A stretch of 64,000 nt of DNA from positions 2,501 through 66,500 of the forward strand of contig JAJTWR010000109.1 of NCBI GenBank assembly GCA_021613335.1. The letters run 5' to 3'. A program made the translations under genes and the position numbers. The notes below the pieces were generated by a model that was not told where the DNA came from, did no database searches, and saw only the letters and a list, made by a program, of their open reading frames with translations. Numbering within the stretch: the first letter of the stretch is position 1; each line of letters begins with the position of its first letter. Source of the stretch: Whitmania pigra (Eukaryota > Annelida > Clitellata > Hirudinida > Haemopidae). This document shows positions 25,344 through 46,434 of the stretch, in pieces.

Positions 25344-25749
25344 AAATGAAGTGTTTAAGGATTTGAGGTATAAACTTAATTATTTTCAAAACTAAGTTTG
25401 CAACATTATTATTTTTATTATAATTGTTGTTGTTGTTGTTGTTTTGTAACGATTAACCTATTCGTTTAATTAAAATATTTGTAAAAAAAATAATTGCGAC
25501 CATAATTAATCAAAAAGCAAGGTCATGCGAGTGCTCTAATATGTTTTTTTTTAATTTTTAAATTCTCATTTTTTAATATCTTGACATCTCATGGATTAAT
25601 CAATGTGACGTTGTCATAATTTGAAATGAACTTAACTAAAGCGACGTGATATTTTGATGACGACGACTACGACGATGATGACGGTTAATTCCGGGTCACC
25701 GTTCACTTTTCCTAGTGCACTGGAGGTACGATCGATCTCTTCACAATAG

Positions 25750-26022
25750 CTTAGATGGATTGGTGGATGGATGGATGGATTGATGGATGGATGGATTGAT
25801 GGATTGATGGGGATGGATGGATGGATGGATGGATGGATGGATGGATGGATGGATGGATGGTGGATGGATGGATGGATGGATGGATGGATGGATGGATGGA
25901 TGGATGGATGGATGGATGGATGGATGGATGGATGGATGGATGGATGGATGGATGGATGGATGGATGGATGGATGGGTGGATGGATGGATGGATGGAAAGA
26001 TGGATGGATGGATGGATGGATG
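25750..26022. repeat. (GATG)n microsatellite
   Basis: About 270 bp of GATG; the paralogous site at 15895-15920 has about six units. Confidence 0.95.
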
Positions 26023-26200
26023 AATAAGGAGGAATACTTTTTTAATTTTGGTTATTCAAATATTTTGCTCTCGGATGACGATCTAACCTTTACGTCTTAT
26101 GAGTTCCAATACTGGCGCAAAGAAAGAGGAATTACTCATTTGTCAGGCGCACTTACCATCCGCAATCTCGCGGAATTGAGGAGAAATTTAAGTGCCTCTG
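26020..26200 (+). pseudogene. Ty3/gypsy-like integrase relic
   Basis: Copy of 15915-16090 with the [18 protein letters not shown] segment open in one frame. The GITH stop seen in the other copy is absent here, but the frameshift before YHPQS remains. The L2-type tail that follows is truncated. Confidence 0.65.
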
Positions 26201-26708
26201 ACGCTATGCATTGGTGCAGACAATAAAGTAATCACTGATAAAATCTTCTAAACCTTCGCGTCAAGCCCTTCAATAGTTTTTGATTCAGGCTAGAACTCCT
26301 TTGAACAACAGTTATTTATCAAGAGAAATTTTTAATGAAAGACAAATATGCAAAAACGACATATTGATCAACAATAAAGAATAACTTCAGCGGAGGAAGA
26401 GGAGATTTAGGAAGACTCATAAGAAGATTCAAAGAAACAGAGTCCAGGCAGCCAGATATTTCAGTCTGCCAAAAGTTCTCCTAAACAATGTCGCAATAAT
26501 GTTGATCTCATCTTTTGTCAACCTGTGACTCGTTAAAAGCATGACAATAATTATAATAATAATCTACGTATTCTAAAAACCCCTCCCTTTTATGTTTTAC
26601 ATTTTCACTTTTCATCTCGAAGAACAATGCATGTGAATCTAGGTTAAAAAATAAAAAAAAAATGAACAAAAATGGTTTCATCATTGTCTAAATTTCTGTC
26701 CGTCCTGG

Positions 26709-26715
26709 TATATAA
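26709..26715 (+). promoter_or_regulatory. TATA box of lectin gene 4
   Basis: TATATAA 25 bp before the first ATG (26734) and 37 bp before the second (26746), the same layout as lectin gene 2. Confidence 0.6.
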
Positions 26716-26733
26716 TGCGAATGATTTCCAGCA

Positions 26734-27940
26734 ATGACAAGCAACATGGCGATGTCCTCCGCATTCTTCGTGCTTGTGATGATGATGATGATCCATCAAT
26801 GTTTATCAGTTGCAATGACTCGATTTACGTTAAGTGAGCCACCAAATGTGGATGTTCTGGACCTCCACTATGAATTCCTTGCCTCCAATTCCGACCAAGT
26901 TAACCTAACAGAGATTGTCTTTGGAATTAAAAGTTTGGCTCAATGTTCCCTCATGTGCTTAGTCAACATGAACTTCAAATGCATTGCTTTTGCTTACGAA
27001 TCAAGAGAAAGATCGTGTCACATGTTTTCCATGCTGACCTTAGGAAATAGAATCATCACAAAAATATTCAAAAGGAGACCAGGTTAAGTATATCAAAAGC
27101 AACCTATAAATTGTGGCCATTTTATAATTTCATCTAAGCAAACAGAATTTTGTGATAAAGTTACTTGATCATTTGCATTTATTCTCAGATTGTCCAGCTG
27201 ATTTCGTATATCTTAAAGATTACAACAAATGTTACCTCAGGACAAAAAGCGATTATAATTGGTCTGAGGCACGCAAGAAATGCAACGAAATCAACTCACA
27301 TCCCGTCATTGTGAATGATTACCAAGAATTTGAAGCTTTGCAATATTACATTTTCTTACCAGGTAACATAACAATTATCAAATTCATGATGGCATTAGCA
27401 CATATATAATCAAATAACATAATTTAATTATTATACTATATTACATTTTATATACTTTCTTATAAATTGCATAATGTAGAAATAAAAATAACAAATATTA
27501 TGAGAACAATATCTCAACGACAGGATAAAGGGCGGTGCAAGCTGGGTTGCGAACACGACACGTAACGACGGTTGCTTTCACCGCCGTTCGCAGGAACGCA
27601 ACCCTCTGAATTAAATGCTAAGCAAACTATTCAGCACATATGGAGCTCAAAAAATTGTTATAAATATTAATATTAATTATTATTAAAATTAAAAGGACCA
27701 GGTTATCATAGAATGATTTGGTCATCTGGCATCATGATTGCACCCAAGCAACTTCCATGGGTATGGAAACCATATCAAATGAAGGATGGCAGGGAGCCAT
27801 ACTTACCAATCAACTTTGATCAATGGGGACCAAATGGACCAAGGTTTTACCCCAATCGATACTGCCTCCTCATTTTTGCTGCATATAGCGATTATGAATG
27901 CACTTTATTACGTAGTCCAATTTGTGAAGTTGATGTTTGA
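26734..27940 (+). CDS. Secreted PAN/apple-like plus C-type lectin protein, copy 4 (intact)
   Basis: Exons: 26734-27082, 27189-27362, 27702-27940; 253 residues from the first ATG. All introns are phase 1; donors are CAG/GTTAAG and CCAG/GTAACA. Exon 1: signal peptide and PAN/apple-like domain ([19 protein letters not shown]). Exons 2-3: C-type lectin domain with DCPADF, KKCNEI, RYCLL, SDYECT and ICEVDV. The QPN motif of the other copies is replaced by GPR, so the classical sugar-binding site looks lost and ligand use has probably changed. The gene is the duplicate of copy 2 in a direct block duplication. Confidence 0.85.
27525..27605 (-). repeat. SINE-like fragment in intron 2 of lectin gene 4
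   Basis: Fourth copy of the shared intronic insertion. Confidence 0.6.
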
Positions 27941-28242
27941 GAAGAAGTAATCATTTATATGTCAAGGATCTTGTGTGTCCAAACCATACGAAACATTACA
28001 ATGATATCTGATATGTGACTATTTTAAAATTAAAAAACAACAACTTATTGTTAACATTAACTTGTGTGAGACTCAAAATTTTCAGTTGATATAATTATTT
28101 CAAATAAAATCGTTCAACTTTACTTTGTTACTAATAATATTGATATTACCTAATTTAATACTATTTCCAATTTGCTGTTTTTAACCAAAAAAATTAGTAA
28201 AATCAACAAGTGTATTTAATATTTACCACTTTGTATAAAATA

Positions 28243-28965
<723 letters not shown>

Positions 28966-28969
28966 CTGT

Positions 28970-30950
28970 GTGATGATTCTGATGATGGTATTCCCGACGA
29001 TAAAAAGTTTTGACTCTTTGGAGACTTTTTTCAGTCGATTGTTTTGAACTCGATTTCCTTATTATTCGTTATTATAATAATTATTAATTAATTAGTTAAT
29101 AATTGATAACTAACCGTAGAGTGTAACATTGTGACTGTGTATTGAGCATGACCACGCGACAATGAAGGAAAATCAAGTTTGACATGAAAACACCTTTATC
29201 TTTTGTCACTGGGGCGAATATTTCAGAATTAAAACACTCAAATTTGTCCGAATCATCTCTGTTATGCAAAGGACTATAATCAAATAAACAAACAAACAAA
29301 CAAACTCAAATTACCGAGCAGAGTTTAGCGCTGGAGTTGTTTTTTGCAGTCCTTTTCTGGACTTGTTACCTCTTGAAGAATCAGTCGTACTTATAAGATG
29401 TTTAAGATTTATTTATTTTTGTTAACTGATTAATTTAAATTCATTGACTAAGTGATGGTTGGTTTTATTTGTAATGTGAAAATGTCGACTAAAAGAAATT
29501 AATAAAGATCGAGACACCCGTGCTGACTGAAGCAGTTTATGAATAAATGGTTTTCAATAATAACAAGCATCTGAGTTATGCAAAGGGCTATAATCAAATA
29601 ATCAAATAAATAAATAAATAAAGCAAGCATAGGTATAAAATTTGTTATTATTTTGTGCATGCCTTTTGTGGAATTTCAAGCAGTTGCTTAACTTCTGATT
29701 ATTTAAATCTTTTTTGGTGTTTTGATGTACGGGCGGGCGGACAGAGAGATTGATGTAGAAACACGTACTTTCGCTTTAATTGATCTCCAATTGACTTAAA
29801 ATTCTTTTTAATATTTTTAATAAAAATAAGAAAGTCGAAAACGTCTCTGCAGAAAATATCTGAAGATCCTTGATTAAGTATTCACCATTAATCAAGTGCC
29901 CCTTCATTAGGAAACTTAACAGTACTAGACAGATTGTTTTTAAGTATACAAAACATAAAGTTGATCATATTTGAACAGTGTAAATGCAGTCATATACAAA
30001 TACGTATATTAATAGGTACCTTAAAACTAAAATATTAACATATTTATAAGGTAATATTCAGAATATGCATACTCCATATATGCGTAATGATGATAATTTA
30101 TATATATATAAACTATAAATGTGTACATCAATCCAGCTTAATAAAACCATCCGGTATGGTAAAACTATTAGAACAACAGTAAACGTTCAATGAGAATGAC
30201 CTCACATCATCAGGTATATTGCCAATTAAAGGCACGATTAGAAAGTTAATTTGGTAATTTTGGACCCTCGAGAGTAAACTGGTCCGGCGATTGATTACTG
30301 ACAGCAGCAACAACAACAAGTACTATTCCTTAATCAGTAGAACTCGTGGCAATAGAAAATAGGCTATTAGCTTGCAAGCAAACACGGACAAAGACTCGAA
30401 ATTTGACCAAAAATATGCAGGTACATTAGTTCCACATTGAACTTAATAACACTGAAAATAATTGCAAGAAATGTAAACTTTTATAAATGGAAAACAGATC
30501 TCGAAATGTCAGGAATGAACAGTGGAAATTGGACGAATTGGCTACGGAAAATGTGGCCCCTCCAATGAGCTGTCTTATAGACCAATTAAATAATTAATTA
30601 GTCAATGTTTTATAGACCAATTAATTATTTAATCAATCAGTCAGGACAATGATTGGTTGAACCAAATTATGATGGGGTTACCTCCAAAAAGGATTTGATT
30701 TATGAGAGCAAGTTTAATTGATATAACCGATACAGCATGATAACGTAAAAAAGAACTTGAAATAGAACTTGCAATAATAATAGTAATAATTAATTAAGTA
30801 TATTAATGAGCATGTAACAAAACCATCTCGCCAAAGGTAAACTGTTACAAAAATATTTTGATTGATTATAAAAATCGCTCGCTAGATGGCACTAGTCACC
30901 GTACCCACAACCACTGGACAGCAGAGGGTAGCGGTCTAACTCTAGCACCC
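28970..30950. other. Intergenic between lectin cluster and ADPGK
   Basis: Two copies of a retroelement-like 3' end (gttatgcaaaggactataat and its variant) with A-rich tails lie at 29268-29310 and 29575-29625. The rest is AT-rich with no supported exon. The last few hundred bases are the expected 3' UTR of ADPGK. Confidence 0.5.
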
Positions 30951-30953
30951 CCT

Positions 30954-33900
30954 TCACGCTTGGGGCACAAGACCCGCTGCCGAGACATTATCACCCCCTC
31001 CGACAGTCTGTTTCACCTTTTTACATACCGGAACGGGGGCCACACAAATCTCCAAGCGGGCATTGCGGTCTGCCCGAGTACCTCGAAACGTCTCTTCCCA
31101 ACAAGCAGAAGCATTCTCGTCGTCGAATTTCACGTTGGGCGAATTTCCAAAGAGGCTCGTCGGATGAGCGACGAAGCGTTCAAGCATGACCGTGGATTCG
31201 TGGGGGTCGACGGTTTCATTCCCGCAGGTGTGTCTGTTGGCCGTCAGGGCCGATTTCGTCGTGGCGGCCCGAGAGTTTTTCCACTCTTGACGGTGGAAAT
31301 CGACCGTCGGAGTCTTGTCGTCCGACGCTCCGTCGATCTTGACGGTCGCTACGGCCTGGAATGCAAGAGTGTGGACGTGAATTCGAGAAACAAGTCTCTT
31401 GAAGGCTGAAACGGGCTGATGGTTTTCCGATGTCGCGTTGAAGCCCTTGCAAAACTCAAACGAATGTCTGCCATCGGAAGGAAGTGAGGAAGCGGCAAAC
31501 AGGCGCCTTGGAGATTCGGAACAACTCGACATTCGCTGGAATCCCGTGAGAAGCTTCACGACGCTCCTGACGTTGTCGAGTACCGTCGCTAGGGAAGGCT
31601 TCGACTCGGAGACGATGCTCGACGCGCCTTCCTCGTCGCCTTCGTTCTTCCATCTCTCGTTCGACTCCATCTCCAACACCTTCATCAGATTCGGCAGCTC
31701 CTGTTCGTTCATTCCGAGGGAATCTGCCAGGACGACCGCAGCGTGCAAGACGTCCCTGAGGACCTCCAGCTTCGAGAAGGAGGACAATTCGACGTGTACC
31801 TTCATCTCTCTGGGCACTGAGCTCAGGAAGGTGTTGACATGATCCAAACCTGTCTTGCCTTCAAAGATAAACGAAATTCTGTTGGTTAGATTTCTAGGTT
31901 TTCGTCATCATCATCATCATCATTATTACCTTCACCACCATCATCATCATCATCGTAATTATTTTTGTCACAGTTATTATTAGTTCGCCATATCAGACAA
32001 AATATTTTTAAACACTTTATTACAAATAAATAATCAAACTAAATTGAATTAATCCATTCTTAAATCCGACAATCCAACGACAAACATTCCGAACATTCCA
32101 GAAGGATCGCTCGCAACAAGACAACCCCGCTCGGGCGAACCCAACCGTCCCCGTAAACGGTGCGACTCAAGTCCCTGAATCCCCCGACGACCAGAACATC
32201 CGGCCGGAATTGCAGGACGTCTTCGAGGTACTTCGGGAAGGGGGAGGTCTTTGTGTCCTCCGAGGATTTGTAGAGGATGAATCTGAAGTGACGGATGCAT
32301 TAGTACGAGTTTCGGCTGATGAATATAAGATTGCTAGTGAATTAGGCAAAGTTAATTTATTTGTATTCATTACTGTAATTAGTAACAATTAATAATAATA
32401 ATAAAAAGTGTATAATTATTTAATTTGATATAATTCCTTGAAATTTATAATCCTAAAAATGATTTTCTCATTTTGCAATATATATTAGTTATATTTAAAT
32501 TTTCTGCAGCCTTTTACAGATTGTATCACAAGAGGCATTAAGCAAATATTCGTTGACGTTAAAATCCTCTCATCAAAACTTGACATAATCTTATGCTAAA
32601 CCTCAACAAATACTGCAAAACCATCTAAGCTCTTCAGAGGACAACGAAACAACACAATACGACCAACAACACAAACAACAACGACAGACTTAAGAGTGCA
32701 ACTTAACCAACAACATTACAACAAAGGACCCACTGTCCAAAAAATCAATACCCAAGAAACTAAAACTCGTCCAACGAATCATAAAATCTTGTAAAAAAAA
32801 ATCCACCAACAGGACACCTCTGTTTGTGGGGGACAATTTTATTACACCACACCCCCCTCCCAAAAAAAGGTGCTAAAATCATCAATCCATATAACCCACC
32901 TGTTGGCCCTGGGTGCTTCAAGGATGCCCCATTTGTCCCCCTTTTCGTACTCAAAGATCAGGTGTACGTCCTGTAGGGTTCTCCTGTTGCCTGCAACTTG
33001 TTGTCGATGAAGTGGTTAGATGATGTTAATAGTTAATATTATTAAATCTACTGCTGAAATATTAATAGTTAATAATATTAGTAGTGTAAAATTAAATATT
33101 CTATTGCAATACCATGATTATGTTAAGTTATGATATATATATATGATATGTAGCATCATTCCCATATCATCAATTAATACTTACTAATTGCCTAATTAAT
33201 CACAATCGCTAATTAAACTCAATCATGACACATTATCACCATGACCACATTCATCATCATTACCATCATCACTATGACAACCATGACCATCATAATCGTC
33301 ATCGTCATTATCATTTACCTTTCACGTCACCTTTCAATTGGTTAACCTCGTCCGCCAAATCGACGTCTGCCAACAGCATGACTTTGGCGCCTTCCTTCTC
33401 GAACCTTCGACTCATGGCGGCCGCGTTTCCCCCGAGTTTGACTTGCTCCCCGACGATGTTCTTGACGGCGTCGAATATTCGGTCGAAAGTGGACGAGTTT
33501 GTGACGTATCGACTTCAAGTTTGACGAGATAAATATAAGTTGGTCATTTGATTGATTTTATCCTTTTTAGATTTGCATATGTAATGCAATGTTACTGATT
33601 CATGTATGTGTTACAAGTGGTGATGTGATGTAATGTCTATCTATAATGATATTTTACATTTTTCTACATTCAAAGCTACATGCTGTGTTCTGCATTAAAT
33701 GAAAGTATTTTAACCTAAAATCTGTCCAAATCACAATTCAAAGTAATTATAATACCATTGATTAGATTACCATAGTGTATTAGATTTAAAAATCTATAAT
33801 TTATTATTATAAATTAGTTATTTTTCAATAAATTAATTAATTATAATTAAAATCACAATCGACGATACAACAGCAACAGCCTTACCCAGCCGAGGCACCT

Positions 33901-34428
33901 CTTTGGAAGAAGTAGGCGAACGTTTCTTCGAACTCTTCGACCGTCGAAATGAAATCAAAATTCCTTTGGGGAGATGGGGGAGGCTGGGAGAGATTGAGTA
34001 CTTGGAAGGCTTTCACAGCTGGAACCATCACGTCCAAGCAACTACCGAAGCCCACTGCGACTCTTGCTCGATTTTCCTTCTGGCAAACAACGGTTTCGTG
34101 CAATTGACGGTTAGGGTTTAAATAACTCTGACTTGATTCTGAATTAAAGTTTCTTACAAATTGTGTAAATGTGAAACTACAACTATGTTCTTACGAGGAA
34201 GGCGAAAATATCGGACTTGAATTGTTGAGGTTATGTCAAAACAAATCCTACCCAGAAAATCATCTTTACGCTCACCTCGTATTCATTTTCAGATCTCAGC
34301 AAGCTAAGAATGGTTGACCTAACGCCGTCTGTTTCATTTCCATCGTCCGAAGGAAGCTCTTCGCTCGAAGCCGTGAGGATTAAAATCAACAAAATGGATT
34401 CGACCAATATCCTCATCTCAAAATGCAT
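30954..34428 (-). CDS. ADPGK: ADP-dependent glucokinase
   Basis: Phosphorylates glucose using ADP; the animal enzyme is associated with the endoplasmic reticulum. Minus-strand exons: 34428-34276, 34079-33886, 33512-33319, 32990-32900, 32282-32146, 31858-30954; phases close and give 557 residues, somewhat longer than the usual about 500. Exon 1 has a signal-anchor-like hydrophobic run (LVESILLILILTA). Family landmarks: VAVGFGSCLDV (exon 2), KLGGNAAAMSRRF (exon 3), VHLIFEYEKGDKWG then EAPRANR (exon 4), RPDVLVVGGF (exon 5), VHVELSS, LGMNEQEL, RIHVHTLAF and the catalytic QTVGGGDNVS with Asp about 546 (exon 6). The extra length is a Ser-rich insertion in exon 6 after NEQEL. The exon 5 donor (GACG/GTTGGG) is weak but gives an alignment with no gap. 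Confidence 0.92.
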
Positions 34429-36320
34429 AATATGTTAAGATCTAAACTGTAATTGTAATCATTTTTCCTTTCCCTCTGAACGACAACAAAGAACTGGTAG
34501 TTTCGTTTCGTTACTGAGTTCCAGATAATCGATTTGTTTATTTGTTTTTCATTTGTTGACGCGAAAAGATTAAAAGTGAATCTCTTCTAAAACGTTGGCA
34601 ACATTAAGTAAAATTTAATGCAAATATTTTAATTTTGGGTTTATTAAGTTGACAACTTTTTTTTACTGTTTTAACAAATTTGTTATTTTGATATCCCTTA
34701 AAATCAATCAGATTCTAATGACGTCGATCTTGAGCTCAATACGAATTATTGTCGAAAAATAGACTTTGATTTATTTTGATGCTTTAACACTTTCTAATGT
34801 GGTGCTTGAACGAACATTATGATTTCATTTTATTAATATTTTAAATCCTTTCTTCATCTGTTAAAAATTAATGTGTAAAAACATTTTTTAAAGATTTTTT
34901 TAGTCAAGAAAAACTCAAGCGAAAGAAAAATGGAGCAAAATTCGAAACCCCTTTCAAAATGAATTTAAGCATAGTTTGGAAAGTTGAAAAGTTCAAGAAA
35001 TTAAGAATTTAAAAATTAGACAAATTAACATAAAGGATAACCATCGATAACGAACACTCGAAGATTCCCAAAAATCTGGAGAAACAATGCCCATAAATTT
35101 ATGAAACTTTTTTTGCAGGTTCCTTCAAAAAACCAATGAAACGAGTTTTTTTTTTTTGCATCCACGAGCAAAAAAAAACATGTTGTAAAGCTTAAAAACG
35201 AAAACCTTTTATTATCAAGCCGAAGTAACGTAAGTGCAGTGAATGTTAAAGATGCAGTGAGTCAAAAATACATAGTTCACTTTAATTGGCTGCCAAAATA
35301 ACGAATGACAACTCAAACGTCAAAAATGACTGACAATTATACTGCTAGGATGATTTTTGTAAATTTCAGCTTTCTAATAAAAAATAATCTTTCTAAATTC
35401 AAATGATCTTAAGGTCACAGATCGGTAAAATGATCGACAAGAATCAAACAATAAATGAATCTTTTAAGTCAAAAGCATTGCTCGCCTTTCAAGCCAAACT
35501 TTTAAAAAGTTAGATAACTTTCCCAAAGCCCGCCATGCACTAATGCATCAGACCAGGCTGTGAATCATTGGTTCCAAAATGTCTGTTGTCCAAAATAACT
35601 CGAAAATTCTCTAGGTTCATTATTGGTTGAAATGCTTAAATCTTCAATGCTTAAATCTTCAATGCTTGTTCTAAACTTGTTCAAAAACCCTCTCATGAAA
35701 AATGGGGAAATCGAAAGACAAAGAGAGAATGCACAAACAAGTCTTCATTCCAAGGCAGCGTAAACATTGCACGCGAATGCTTTGGTAAATAATACCACGT
35801 TACCATGGATACTTTTATGTTCTATAACATGTATGTGGCAATATTGAATCAATGGATCATCTAAATGCTACATTATACCACCATGTTGAACTACAGCAGT
35901 GTCTACTCATCTCTGGCTGTGTTCTACTGTGTTCAAATTTAAAGTAATGAATTAATTGTTACTAAATTAGTTTATTAATTAATAGTTATTTTATTTAATT
36001 GTAATTATTCACGTCTAGTAATCAGTAATTGCTGATAAATTTGGCCGTCCCTAATCAATGACCAAACCTCTGGTAGCACTAAAATTCACTGAACATCTAA
36101 TCTAATCTTCTCTTCTGACAAACTGACCATACTATTAATACTATTATTAATAATAATAATAAATATAATAAATCTAGTAATGCTTAGTAATTGTTATTAA
36201 TCGACTGAATATAACTAATCATTTGTAGCAAGGAAATACTGCTTCCTCTAACTTCTTTGACCTATAAGCAACTAGCAACAGCAACAACAACGACTACTGT
36301 TCAAACTCAAAAGATAGTCC
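34429..36320. other. Intergenic between ADPGK and TRIM-type gene
   Basis: ADPGK promoter side, AT-rich, including a short tandem aaatcttcaatgctt at about 35638-35665. No gene or strong repeat seen. Confidence 0.4.
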
Positions 36321-36325
36321 GTCAA

Positions 36326-43128
<6,803 letters not shown>

Positions 43129-43149
43129 GGTGCTTGTTCTCCTGGATGG

Positions 43150-43430
43150 GGAGTGAGTGAGTGGGTAAGTGGGTGAGTGAGTGAGTGAGTGAGTGAGTGA
43201 GTGAGTGAGTGAGTGAGTGAGTGAGTGAGTGAGTGAGTGAGTGAGTGAGTGAGTGAGTGAGTGAGTGAGTGAGTGAGTGAGTGAGTGAGTGAGTGAGTGA
43301 GTGAGTGAGTGAGTGAGTGAGTGAGTGAGTGAGTGAGTGAGTGAGTGAGTGAGTGAGTGAGTGAGTGAGTGAGTGAGTGAGTGAGTGAGTGAGTGAGTGA
43401 GTGAGTGAGTGAGTGAATGAGTGAGTGAAA
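43150..43430. repeat. (GTGA)n microsatellite upstream of TRIM start
   Basis: About 280 bp of pure tetranucleotide; transcribed strand (TCAC)n. It is open in all three transcribed-strand frames (LTHS repeats) and lies in the 5' leader or promoter of the TRIM-type gene. Confidence 0.97.
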
Positions 43431-43889
43431 GTGTACATGATTTTTCAAGGACAAAAATGAATAATGAATGAATCCCTCCAGAAGCAAAACATTCAAAAGT
43501 CAATTTTGGCAAAGCTCATTTAAGACATTTAAAAATTAATTTAACCAAACTATTTTTAATTCAATTTAATTTTATTCGATCAATAACTAACCGCCAAACA
43601 ATACAAAATGAGTCACAATATCCCTTACTTTTACTTTTTACTTTCAACTAATCCGCCGGCAAAAAGTAATAGTAATCCGATAATTATTAGTAAAAGTATT
43701 CAGCGATGGACGGCAATATGAACCATACCGAGCCAAGTCAGGTGCCTGAGAACAGGTGTTGGTGGCTCATCACCTGTATTGAAGGGGGACACCTGGTACA
43801 TCTCATGCGTGACTCATTTTGTGAGGCGAGAGTTTTTTTTCGGGTTGGGAAAAAAGACAGCCTTTGATGCTAACATGCAGATGATGATG

Positions 43890-44219
<330 letters not shown>

Positions 44220-44231
<12 letters not shown>

Positions 44232-44675
44232 GGCGATGATGACAATCCAGTCAAAAGAGGACAAAAATACGGAAAGAGGGTCACTAATGCAACAAACGAG
44301 GTCCAACCAATTTCGACACGTCATAATCACCTGCCAAAGTCAAGGCGAAGAAAGACCTTGAGGACGATGATGATGTTGAGGTTGATGATGATGATGATGA
44401 TGATGTAGATGATGACGACGACGACGATGATGATTAAGGTCAAGATAACCTTGATTGTAATGATGAGTATCAGGACAATTACCAAAAAATCTCGCACCCT
44501 TAATGTCGTCGTCATCATCATCATCCTCATCATCCCCGCCACCGTCATCATCATCATCATCTCCATCATTGTCACCATTATGTCAAAACCATTATTATTA
44601 CATGCAACTTAACAAACATAACTTAACGTAACCAATTATTAATACTTATTATTGTTATTACTATTATCGTTATTA

Positions 44676-44732
<57 letters not shown>

Positions 44733-46430
44733 TATTTTTATTTTAAAAATATATTCCAAAGAAAACACTTGAATGAGTAACCATGGCAATCGACCAACCT
44801 GTTGCTAGGCACCTCCATGACTAAACAAGGCTCAGCGAAACGAAACTAGATAAACAAATGGGTGACGATATTTATATATATATCTTTTTCGAAATCAATC
44901 AATCAATCCATCGAGCAATCAATAAATCAATCACACAGACCAGAATGAGAAGACAAATCGCAATGTCAAAATGTTCGCAATAAATAATTATTCTTTATAA
45001 TTCAGTCGAACAGTTACAATTTAGTTAAGTCATAATTGATTAACCGGATTAATTTACCGCATTTAGATAATTATCTCCGACCGTCTACTCCATTTTTTTT
45101 TTGCAACGACAGCGAAAGCTGAGCGCGAAGCAGCTAGAATGGTAGCAGACGTTTTTGAGCCACGTGTGTACAGACGAGTGGACGGGCGGATGAATGGATG
45201 GATGGATGATGGATGGATGGATGGATGGATGGATGGATGGATGGATGGATGGATGGATGGATGGATGGATGGATGGATGGATGGATGGATGGATGGATGG
45301 ATGGATGGATGGATGGATGGATGGACGGACGGACGGATGGATGGATGGATGGATTATTTTTAATTTATTTTAGATTACCCACGAATTTATTTAATAAATA
45401 ATTTGATTCAAAATCGTCATTCAACTCTTCACATTTGTTATTTAATCATCTTTTACAGCATTTTTATTCATCAATTTAAGAATAAAACAAAATAGAAAAT
45501 AAATCGCACAAAACTAATGACTACAATTGATTACAAATGATTACAATTGATAAAAAAAAGATTACAATTGATAAAAAAATGATTACAATTGATAAAAAAA
45601 TGATTACAATTTATAAAAAATAATTAATAAATTATTAATAAATGATTTTAAGCAAATAAGTATCATAACTCCCCAAACTATGCTCTCAACGATCCATGCT
45701 ACTAACAGCCGCTCGGAGATCGAGAGCTAATAAGAAACTGATTAATAAACACGTCAATTTTCAATTAATCAATCAATTAATTAATTAATTAATCAGCAAG
45801 TAATAATCGAGTCATTATTTACATCTCATCACAGGTCGCTTTGCTTGCATAGTTAGAATGTCGACTATAACAACAACAACAACAACAATAAGAAGCATGC
45901 ACATGCGAGCGAAAGTTTTATGTTGTTGTTATTGTTGCTGTTTGGAGACAAAACATACTTATGAGCATGTGTATGTTTATGTATGCAATTATAATAGTAT
46001 ACGGTGACAACAACAATAATAACAATATATGATAACAACAACAATAATATTGATAATAATAAAAATATGTTTGCGTGAATAGATCCATATGTACATATGT
46101 ATGTAGGCATGTAATTATGCATGGGACTATACGTGTTTATGTATTTCTGCTTTTGTAAATATACGTAATCTTCACACAACTACACCAGTGGTTAAGGTGG
46201 ATAAGATGCATCACAAGTGACGAGGTGATAAAACAAGGTAATAATACCGGAGAAAAATGGTTTATTCACAAAAAATGGATACTCCGAGGAGACAGACGAC
46301 AACCGATCCAAATCCCATTGCACATTCCTAAGCTTCCTACCCCCATCAGATACCCACAGGCCATCTACCCTAACACATAACCCATAGACCCCTATCCATT
46401 CAGCTACTCATAAGCCTCTTAACCCATTGG
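44220..46430. other. Intergenic between TRIM-type gene and ODAD1
   Basis: Contains an ATT array (44665-44735), a GATG array (45190-45355), and five copies of gattacaattgataaaaa (45520-45625). A candidate poly(A) signal for ODAD1 (AATAAA on the minus strand) is at 46266-46261. No gene seen. Confidence 0.5.
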
Positions 46431-46434
46431 CCAA

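Noticed and set aside
30858..31842. Plus-strand open frames of 134 and 183 residues
   Set aside because: They lie opposite the large ADPGK exon 6, which has clear family motifs on the minus strand.
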